A stretch of 64,000 bases of DNA from Liquidambar formosana (Eukaryota; Streptophyta; Magnoliopsida; Saxifragales; Altingiaceae), in assembly GCA_039720395.1 (NCBI GenBank), contig CM077827.1, positions 10,387,566-10,451,565 on the forward strand. The letters are read 5' to 3'. Shown piece by piece: positions 57,271-64,000 of the stretch; the first letter of the stretch is position 1; every line of letters begins with the position of its first letter. The notes under the pieces were generated by a model. It saw only the letters and a list, made by a program, of their open reading frames with translations, had not been told where the DNA came from and did not search any database. Made by a program: the position numbers and the translations under genes.

Positions 57271-57855
57271 AATAAAATGATATTTTGTTAATATATGAAT
57301 AAATCAAAACATATAAGGAAGTACGTAAATTTTATAAATGCTAAATTCCTTATGATTTATCATGAGATCATTAGTAAAATATGAAGTATGCATATTTCAA
57401 TACAAAAGGGTACAAAACATATTTAATTGGAAGTCATTATTAATCGTTACTTTAAACAATTGGATTAAATTGAGACATTATTCAAAATTTCTAAAACTTC
57501 AGGTTTTCAAATTTGTCTCTTGCTTCAGGAAGAGAACAGATGAATAATAACTTTTCATATAGAAAACTTCTGGTTTTCAGATCTTTCTCTTACTTCAGGA
57601 AGAGAAGATGAATTATTACCCTTTTTCCTTTTTAATTATAAAACTTCAGGTTTTATTTTAAATCTTCTCTTGCTTCAGGAAGAGAAGATGGACATTCCTC
57701 CATTCAAGATATAGAATTTAGATTGAAATATTAACAATAAGCAAAACTTATAACATAGCAATAAAGATTAATGCAAATATAATTTCTACGTTGGATTAGT
57801 AACATGGATGTAAAATCAACCTTGTTAAATAAAATTTATCATTATGAAATCAGCA
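57271..57855 (-). repeat. copia leader with three ~70-bp repeats
   Basis: aaaacttc(a/t)ggttttca... followed by tct-ttacttcaggaagagaa recurs at about 57493, 57563 and 57640 on the plus strand (spacings 70 and 77). The leader is cut at 57856 by the Tat/Ogre LTR; no PBS is visible. Confidence 0.7.
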
Positions 57856-59429
57856 TGTAGACATCCCATTTTGTCCCTACATTTTGATGGTGAGTTCCCG
57901 ATGATGAGGTCTATTATGTTTATTGTCAATTTGGGTCTATTTTCTGCGAGCAAAGCAAGCAAGTGGGATGGTAGGTGGATGTGGGGAAGTGTAAAAAAGG
58001 TGGGGAAAATAATTAGAGAAGTGGGATGGTAGGTGGATGTAGGGAAGCATAAAAAAAGTGGGGAAAGGAATCTCCTATAAATAAAGAAGTGGGATGGTAG
58101 GTGGATGTGGGGAAGTGTAGAAAAGTGGGGGAAGTAATCTTCCGTATAAAAAAAAAGGAAGTGGGATGTTAGGTGAAAGAAATAGATAAGAGGATGGCCA
58201 ACTTTCCATCAGAGTGGAGAGGTTGTCAGAGATAGTTTTCTAGGGAAATAATCATCTGGCAGGCACTACGCCTCGTTTATAATGAAGAAGGGAGTGAGGA
58301 ATGAGGTCAGGGGTGACGATCCTACACGAAGATTTTTTCCTATAAATAGAGGGAGCTATTAGAAGGCAAAGAGGAGGAGGAAAAGAAAGAAGAAAGGATT
58401 CCTATATTGAGAGGGCATTATACTGAATAGAGAAGGAATGGTGAGAGAAAGAGTAGTGAGAAGATAATAGAGAGTCAATCTGTGAGGAAAGGGAAAAGCT
58501 TGCCTAACTCAAAGGAAGAGACACCGCCAAGTTGGCAGTAGACCTAAGGGACAATCTAAACATCAACCTGCTTTATTTGCAAGAGGTATAAGCATATTTT
58601 TTTTTATATATAATTGCATAAGTTGTTTAGATAATAATTTTGTTGCATGTAAAATTTGTTCAGACTAACCTCTTTGCAGGAAAGTCGGTTTAATCATAGG
58701 GAAGGTAAAATAGTGAAGTCGTGCGTACGCCATGTTTATGCCATGCGTGCGCATGACAATCATGGTTACACATATTCATAGTGTGCGTACGCGTGATAAT
58801 CTTATTTCCCGGATTCTTGCTATTTTTAATCGGTATAAATCATTACTCTTTTATTACTTTCTTTTTTTTCATCATTTTCCATTACTCTTTCCCCTTTTAC
58901 TATTCATGTAATTATTATATTATATGCACGTATCATTATAGTTTATTCTCACTTTGTTCATTCCATACTTTACATGCTTTTGTTTACTTCATGTTTGATA
59001 GTTTATTCTCACTTTTGTTCATTCCATACTTTACAGCTTTTTGTTACTTCATGTTTCACATGCCGTCTTCATATAATATAATATATATATATTATATTCT
59101 TCTATTGTTTTATGTTATGGCATCCGTATGTGTTTTGCATGATGTAAAATAATTGGATTAAATTAAAATACTAAATATGGTCAATGAATACACAATGAGG
59201 GCCGGTTTATTACCGGGCAATTGTGGGGTGCCTAACCCTTCCCAACATGTTACCGTAGCTCCGAACCGTTCTCCTGGGGAACACAATTGGGCCTGGACCC
59301 TTCCAGGTGGCGACTCTCATTCCTATGCTAATCCCTTGGGTTAGCACCACCATCAGAAGTAAAGAGCAGGTAAAATACCAGGTAAAAGAGGAAAGGGCGA
59401 GCGCGTGGCGAAAACCAGGTGCGCTCACA
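57856..59429 (+). repeat. 5' LTR of Tat/Ogre element
   Basis: It starts tgtagacatccc and ends ggtgcgctcaca, about 1574 bp. TATA-like tataaata at 58341. A gtgcgtacgc motif cluster (58721-58800) lies downstream of the TATA box. A tandem pair of ~66 bp is at 58937-59065 (tagtttattctcac, ttcattccatactttac). The family-typical gtgcctaacccttccc is at 59229. Confidence 0.85.
57963..58180 (+). repeat. 3.5 tandem repeats of ~58-72 bp in U3
   Basis: gtgggatggtaggtggatg starts units at 57963, 58021, 58089 and 58161. Some units end in ctcctataaataaag or ccgtataaaa, so TATA-like sequence is repeated with the unit. Confidence 0.8.
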
Positions 59430-59430
59430 G

Positions 59431-59450
59431 TGGCGACTCCGCTGGGGACT
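59431..59450 (+). promoter_or_regulatory. Primer binding site of Tat/Ogre element
   Basis: tggcgactccgctggggac starts one base after the LTR end. Ogre-type elements are reported to use tRNA-Arg; I did not check the tRNA here. Confidence 0.75.
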
Positions 59451-60165
59451 AATGAGCTTAACTTCAAAGTATTCATTGACCATAATTAGTATTTTAATTT
59501 AATTTGAAAAAAAAAAATTTTAAAAAATGATGTATAGATTTTTTTTTTTTTTAAAAAAAAAATTTTTTTTTTTTTACAATAAAATGCTGCACACACACAC
59601 TATGGCCAATTTCTACACCCCGATGGCAGTTTGGTGAGGGTTCCCGGGTTCCACTCGATCCTATGGGCAATCCGCAACCTACACCATCAACCCATAGCCT
59701 GTGCCACTAGCCTGTAATAAGCTTGTGAGTACGTTAACGGATTGCTCTCGGGCATCTTAGCTTGGGTAACCCATTAAAGGCGGAGGATATAAGGAGACCC
59801 TTGGTTTGACCAGCACATTAAAAACATGGGTAAATTTTCTTTGGTGTGCAATTTTTGTGTGAATGTGTGTCATGCATCATTTTTATTCATTAGGACGTGA
59901 GTATGCCTAATTGAAGGAATAGACGGTTTAGGCCCATTAAAAAAAAAATCTTTTCAAAAAAAAAATTTTCCAAAAAAAAAAAAATCAAAAACAATTTCTT
60001 TTTTGTACGAATCTGTGTGAATTTTCAATATGCATCATTTTAATTTTTTTTTTTAGGATACGGGTATAGGGCGAGGCCCAATATTGTTTAAGGTCTGTTG
60101 AATTAAAGCCCAATTAAAAAGATTAATCTTGCAAACGGTCTAAGCCTTAAGAAAATTAGGGGTCC
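59451..60165 (+). other. Leader of Tat/Ogre element, low-complexity part
   Basis: Poly-T/poly-A blocks (59500-59580, 59940-60000). A diverged direct repeat (gtgtgaatgtgtgtcatgca, tcat...ttag-ga at 59855-59893 and 60009-60060) could be duplicated. No ORF supported. Confidence 0.45.
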
Positions 60166-60205
60166 ACTGCGTGAAGCTGTAGGAGTTCACCTGTATGTTC
60201 ACTGT

Positions 60206-60360
60206 GTGCAACCGTTAGGAGATTGCTGCTCATAGCCGTTAAAAGACCACTACTTATGTCCACTATTCACAGCCGTTGGGAGTGCTGTTTAGACCGTTGA
60301 GAGTTCACTTTGATGTCCACTATCCATAGCCGTTGGGGTGTGCTAATTCTAGCCGTTATG
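60206..60360 (+). promoter_or_regulatory. Array of six ccgtt (MSA-like) elements in the leader
   Basis: ccgtt cores at 60212, 60236, 60273, 60294, 60330 and 60353. Read in reverse, the one at 60330 gives CCCAACGGCTA, a full match to the plant MSA consensus (T/C)C(T/C)AACGG(T/C)(T/C)A; those at 60212, 60236, 60273 and 60353 miss one position and 60294 misses two. Spacings are 24, 37, 21, 36, 23, a pairwise ~58-60-bp repeat. MSA elements bind MYB3R factors and drive G2/M transcription in plants. Use in this element is inference. Confidence 0.55.
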
Positions 60361-60368
60361 GGTTTGCT

Positions 60369-60376
60369 CTATAAGA
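60369..60376 (+). promoter_or_regulatory. TATA-like box in the leader
   Basis: ctataagag, 12 bp after the last MSA-like core and about 46 bp before the ATG at 60416, correct spacing for a short leader transcript. Confidence 0.45.
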
Positions 60377-60415
60377 GCCCATTGTTATACCTCTTAGATC
60401 GGTATCTCTGCAAAC

Positions 60416-60574
60416 ATGGTTTCTTCTGAGGTCCTCACGGCTGTTATCCTGCACGTCATCCTCTTTGGCCTAGCGGTCAGCTTCTGTATGCGTAGGGGTT
60501 CCGATCGAAGTGGCGATCCCGATTGTGGCATTCCTCATGGTATTGCTCATGCTATGTATTTCTTTTATGCTTAG
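60416..60574 (+). CDS. 52-codon membrane-type ORF in Tat/Ogre leader
   Basis: The start context aaacatggtt is favourable (A at -3, G at +4). The protein begins MVSSEVLTAVILHVILFGLA and has one hydrophobic span at about residues 6-25, followed by the basic CMRRGSDRSGD and a His-rich tail (HGIAHAMYFFYA). It lies between a TATA-like box (60369) and AATAAA (60655), like a separate small transcription unit. I do not recognise a family. It may equally be chance in a 3-kb leader; conservation in other copies would decide. Confidence 0.35.
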   Translation: MVSSEVLTAVILHVILFGLAVSFCMRRGSDRSGDPDCGIPHGIAHAMYFFYA

Positions 60575-60654
60575 AATTTTTAAGAGTTTGATGTCATGTA
60601 AGGTGTTTTGGTGGATTGTAAGATTTGAGGCATGTATTCCAGTCAGTTTATGTG

Positions 60655-60660
60655 AATAAA
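60655..60660 (+). terminator. AATAAA polyadenylation-type signal
   Basis: tgaataaatga lies 81 bp after the stop of the small leader ORF, followed by a T/G-rich stretch (cttcttttgtgtt), a typical plant poly-A context. Confidence 0.4.
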
Positions 60661-60906
60661 TGATGGTCTTCTTTTGTGTTCATCTGTTTACCTTTTGTAC
60701 TCTACTGTTCGTACTCCAGTTGAAAAAAAAATAGAAAAAAGAAGAGAGAGTGTCATTTCCATTAGATTAAAAAAAAAACAAAAAAAAAAAAAGGAAAAAA
60801 AGTGAGAGCTACTCAATAGTAGCATTTTGGGTAGAACTAGAAGGGTCAGTTTGGGGTTGCTTTTGTGGCCTTGGGTAGAACTGGAGGGATCAGTTGGAGG
60901 TTGCCT

Positions 60907-61416
60907 CTATGGGCTGCCCGGAACCCTTTCTCGATCAATGATCTGATCAGTGAGCCTCTCCAGTGCCTCGACCCTTGGTGTGAGTCTATTAGAATAGGAG
61001 TCCACCATTCTTTGTAGCTCTCTATTCTCCGCTCTCAAAGCCCTCATCCTTCGATAAGCTCCGTCGAGCAACCCCTGAGACGGGTGACCTAGTCACTTAG
61101 ACTTTGCATGTGCACATTTCTGGTGTGCAAACGCCGAGCCATGTTAGCAGTAAATGTTGTGGCCTGAGCGCTGAGAGCCATGGAGTCTCTTATTACGTCC
61201 AGGTCGGACCGTCCACTCAGTATTCTCTCATCACAAGGAGTGATGAGTCCCTCTCGCTACTGCCGTTGCATTCGCAAGATTGTAAATTATAGAATCGTCA
61301 ACTGTAAAGGGTTGGTTTTGAACATTTAGGAACCTTGGGTACCAGACCTCTGGTTGTGTTGCTGGCGTTGTGTTTAAATCAGGACGGTTTTGTGGGGTAG
61401 AGGAGGAAGAGGCCAT
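60907..61416 (-). pseudogene. Antisense coiled-coil ORF in Tat/Ogre leader (decayed)
   Basis: On the minus strand an ATG at 61416 opens a frame starting MASSSSTPQNRPDLN. A one-base shift at about 61240 stops it after 61 codons. The neighbouring frame continues (CDERILSGRSDLDVIRDSM, ANMARRL), meets TAG at 61091-61089, shifts once more near 61070 and ends with a Leu/Arg/Glu-rich helix (MRALRAENRELQRMV, RVEALERLTDQII) before TAG at 60909-60907. Some 165 codons in all. Tat-lineage elements are known to carry extra ORFs, some antisense. The function is unknown. Three lesions suggest it is no longer made from this copy. Confidence 0.6.
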
Positions 61417-61570
61417 GAGTTCGTAAGAGAGGATTTAGAGGAAGAGAGTTTTCTCTGAAGGTTGAATGGTTGGGGAAGAATCTTTAAGCACCTATAATCA
61501 AACTCTGGTTTTTAAAGAAAAACTGCCCTCACTCAAGCCAAGAACAGATCGCAAAAACCAACGCACTGTG

Positions 61571-61685
61571 GGGATCCGATGCGATTTGGGGTCTATAATG
61601 GTCTGCAACAGCACTGTTGCTTTGTTGACAACGGGATCCGATGCGATTTAGGTCTGCAACAACACTGTTGCTTTATTGACAACGT
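61571..61685. repeat. Two-copy tandem repeat of ~62/52 bp with palindromes
   Basis: gggatccgatgcgattt begins units at 61571 and 61633; each contains gcaacagcactgttgct or gcaacaacactgttgct, a short palindrome. The first copy has an extra ~10 bases. It lies 155-270 bp upstream of the antisense ORF start. Confidence 0.7.
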
Positions 61686-61689
61686 CCAG

Positions 61690-62409
61690 ATCTCGATATT
61701 GCGAATTGTCGGTCATACTGCCCCTGTCGGTGAGAGAGAGTAGGCTTCCGGGTTTGGGCTTAACAGTTTGGATGTGCCAAAGTCTTGGACGTCCATGTGT
61801 TATTGGGTCACTAGCCCAATACTCATCTGTCAACAGGAATGGGAAACCCAAGTGGATTAAATAGATTTCTTAGCAAGTCTAAGACCTATTGCAAGATTGA
61901 AACAAATAATTGGGTCTTAAAACGAAGAGTTTAAACAATAATGTGGCCTATTTTGAACCAACCGACCCACTCGGCATGTGGATTGGACTTAACCATTAGA
62001 GTTGACTTGGGTAATAAAATCAAAGCCCAGTGTTGTCTGAATTTAAGCCCTATTAGTGTGAGAATTGTATAAAAGTTGTGTAATGGACCCAAGCCCAAAA
62101 AAAAAAAAAAAACAATGAATGGGCTGGGAGCCAATTGAGAGTAGGATGAGTGCATTATAAAGGGCTTAAATTCACAATAATACTGGGCTTTTCTTTTCTG
62201 ATCTATCCTATGCAAACTTTTGAAGGATTAGTGAACATGATAAAAGTATGCATAAGATAGAAAAATTCTTAAAATGTTAATTATATTGGGATGGAACCTA
62301 AACGATTTTCAACTGGCAGAACACAATTGGTCGCTCAACAAAGTCACAAGAGCTCAGTACTGCTTGGGTTAGATCACCAACAACAAACAGGTTAAAGAAG
62401 AATAAAACT
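61690..62409 (+). other. Remaining leader before gag, nothing recognised
   Basis: Short ORFs on both strands only, and an A-run at 62097-62112. No splice sites could be supported. Confidence 0.4.
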
Positions 62410-63827
62410 ATGGCAGACCCTGCGCTGATGGAAATATTGGGCCGAATGGAAACAACGATGGGAAAACTAGATGCACGGGTGGCTGGGATAGAGGATCGTC
62501 TCCAAAACCTGGAAAAAGGAAAAGAGAAAGAAAAGCCGAAAGAAGGAACGACGAGTGAAGAAATGCCTTTAGCAGAAAAAGGGAGGAGGGGACTTCATCA
62601 GACAAAAAGGAAAAGGAATAGAAGAAAGAAGCAAGGGAGATGAAAATGAAATGTGGGAAGAAGATGATTATGCGGACTATATGAAAAAGAAAAAAGAATG
62701 GGAAAAATGGGAAAATATACAGCTAGGCAGGAAGAGATGAAGGAGAAAGTGGAGAAGATGCATACAGCAATGCGTAAATCCCAAGGCATGGATGATTTCA
62801 TGTTTGTTGGAGGATCGTCCTCTGATCCTTTAGCAAATTTACCATCAAAGTTTAAAATTGTTGACACAGAGAAGTTCGACGGGAATGGAGATCCTAAGCA
62901 GCACATTCGCCAGTACATGAATATTGTAAGAATGAAAGGGATGAATGAAGCCCAAGCGTTGGCTGCTTTTCCCCTATCACTTGTTGGAGAGGCTTCCAAA
63001 TGGTACTATGGCTTGGATTATGCACAAATTTCATCTTGGGAACCATTAATGAAGTTATTCAAAGACCAGTACAACTACAACACCATGCTGGACACGACCT
63101 TGCGTGATCTTGAGATGACAACTCAAAAGTGTGGCGAGACATTTTCTGAATTCCTAGCCAGTGGAGGAAAAAAGCGATCAAAATGGTGAACCGGCCTACG
63201 GAAAGGGATCAAGTCAATTTGATCATAAAAAATTTGCAGCCTGTGTATTTCAATCGATTGCTGGCATCTCCTGTTATGAACTTTGAACAGTTGTATGATT
63301 GTGGAACTCGCATCGAGCAAGCAATAAACAGTGGGCAAGTAGACAAAAATGAAGGGAAGGCGAAGAAAACCTATGGATCTGGAAGGAGTTCTAACAATCA
63401 AGTTGGAAACAAGGCTGTTAATCCGCCTTCAAACTCAAACATAGTAGCTGCTGTGAACCAAGGGGCAAGAAGAGAGTTCGATGATCTGGGGATGTCTTTG
63501 TCCAAAGCCTTTGCTAATTTGACGAGAAGAGGGCATCTGCAAGCGCTAGCACCACGTCCTCTGCCTAATCCTATCCCACCGCGTTACAATTTGAATGAAT
63601 TTTGTCATTTTCATCAAATGGCAGGGCATAAGACCGATAATTGTGCTAGGTTGAGGCACGAAATTCAAGACCTGATTGATAACAAGAAGATTCCTAAGCC
63701 AAGAGAAGGTGCAGAACCAAACATCCATCAGAACCCTTTGCCAGAATACCAGAGGAATGTTGCGCTTATAGAGCGAGACACTGAGATGTGGGATCCCTCA
63801 AATCTCATAAAGGAAGTATGGTATTAG
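62410..63827 (+). pseudogene. gag: gag of Tat/Ogre element with three frame breaks
   Basis: The start is MADPALMEILGRMETTMGKL, a heptad-like N-terminus. The frame is lost at about 62590-62640, picked up as DENEMWEEDDYADYMKKKKEW, lost again at a TGA near 62738, and continues in the frame of 62698-63189 (Retrotrans_gag: FKIVDTEKFDGNGDPKQHIR, LVGEASKWYYGL). A one-base deletion at about 63163 shifts to the frame that runs to 63827 (VNLIIKNLQPVYFNRLL, then the knuckle-like FCHFHQMAGHKTDNCARLRH). Gag of this lineage builds the cytoplasmic particle. This copy is inactive. Confidence 0.8.
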
Positions 63828-64000
63828 ATGTGGATGCCTGGAAGGATGCAGCGAAATCAATGTCCAGAAAGGGACTTTCTAGGATTCCATGGATGATGTG
63901 GTGACAGAAGAAGATGGAATTCTGCATTGGACTCGGTCTGGAGGCTTTCAAACCATCTACCTAGAAGGGGATCACCCAGGAAGGGAAGCTGGCTAGAAAG
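63828..64000 (+). other. Gag-pro junction region, cut by the window end
   Basis: Sequence after the gag stop should lead into protease, but no catalytic motif is reached before the window ends. Confidence 0.4.

Larger units (their letters stand above)
52036..57855 (-). mobile_element. Ty1/copia retrotransposon (degenerate, 5' end cut off)
   Basis: Gene order on the minus strand: leader, gag, protease, integrase, RT, RNase H, PPT, 3' LTR, i.e. copia order. Several stops and frameshifts make it inactive. Its 5' LTR and PBS are not in the window, because a Tat/Ogre element was inserted at 57856. The left flank tgttg (52031-52035) would be one target duplication. Confidence 0.85.
57856..64000 (+). 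mobile_element. Tat/Ogre-type Ty3/gypsy element, 5' part (continues beyond window)
   Basis: 5' LTR, PBS, a ~3-kb leader with additional ORFs, then gag. The order and a very long leader fit the Tat/Ogre lineage, as does the gag knuckle-like motif C-x-F-H-x4-G-H-x4-C. pol and the 3' LTR lie outside the window. It sits within the copia leader, so it is younger than that element. The left flank is cagca. Confidence 0.8.

Noticed and set aside
59210..59476. Minus-strand 88-codon ORF at the Tat/Ogre LTR-PBS junction
   Set aside because: It spans the LTR end and PBS, which explain the sequence; no protein family.
1..64000. tRNA, rRNA or organelle-derived segments
   Set aside because: The only tRNA-like strings are primer binding sites; no cloverleaf or organelle gene was recognised by eye.

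Overview
This is a stretch of plant nuclear genome, most likely from a eudicot. It is AT-rich and consists almost entirely of transposable elements: Ty3/gypsy and Ty1/copia LTR retrotransposons, solo LTRs, CACTA, Mutator-like, Helitron, MITE and LINE pieces. It holds one intact host gene. I see no rRNA, tRNA, CRISPR or bacterial features. The species cannot be named from the sequence alone.

Layout. 1-7093: an Athila-type Ty3/gypsy element whose 5' LTR runs off the left edge; its coding region is broken by stops and frameshifts and joins the start of RT to the end of integrase. 7094-8215: remnants of older LTRs. 8216-29524: a nested stack. A gypsy solo LTR (TSD gattg/ggttg) was hit by a second solo LTR (8512-10979, TSD tctct), by a Tat/Ogre-like solo LTR (11032-25297) and by a Helitron (26432-29012). 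The Tat-like LTR itself holds a reversed LTR (11141-21013, TSD gagtc), which holds another LTR (12276-19701), which holds a CACTA element (12347-16651); a further sibling LTR sits at 22231-25081. 30946-33428: a Mutator-like element with 9-bp TSDs, holding a solo copia LTR inside its terminal repeat. About 35041-38281: a reversed Tat-like LTR with a dimeric satellite-like array. 38282-41040: LTR remnant and three hairpin MITEs.

41339-48288 (minus strand): a complete four-exon R-SNARE gene of the VAMP711 type, 220 codons by hand splicing, with a 5-kb first intron full of transposon debris and a 69-bp tandem duplication of its last exon. 48885-50894: a Helitron about 600 bp upstream of its start codon. 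51270-52035: start of another Tat-like LTR, cut by a degenerate minus-strand Ty1/copia element (52036-57855). That element is in turn cut by a Tat/Ogre-type element (57856 to the window end) with 5' LTR, PBS, a long leader and a frameshifted gag.

Most notable signals. (1) The Tat/Ogre leader carries six evenly arranged CCGTT cores, several close to the plant MSA (MYB3R, G2/M) consensus, directly upstream of a TATA box, a 52-residue membrane-type ORF and an AATAAA signal; downstream lies a decayed antisense coiled-coil ORF. (2) Many LTRs of different superfamilies carry a short cluster of palindromic, sequence-variable motifs, usually just upstream of the TATA box, and several nested insertions landed inside such clusters. 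(3) The VAMP711 terminal exon is duplicated in frame behind its stop codon.
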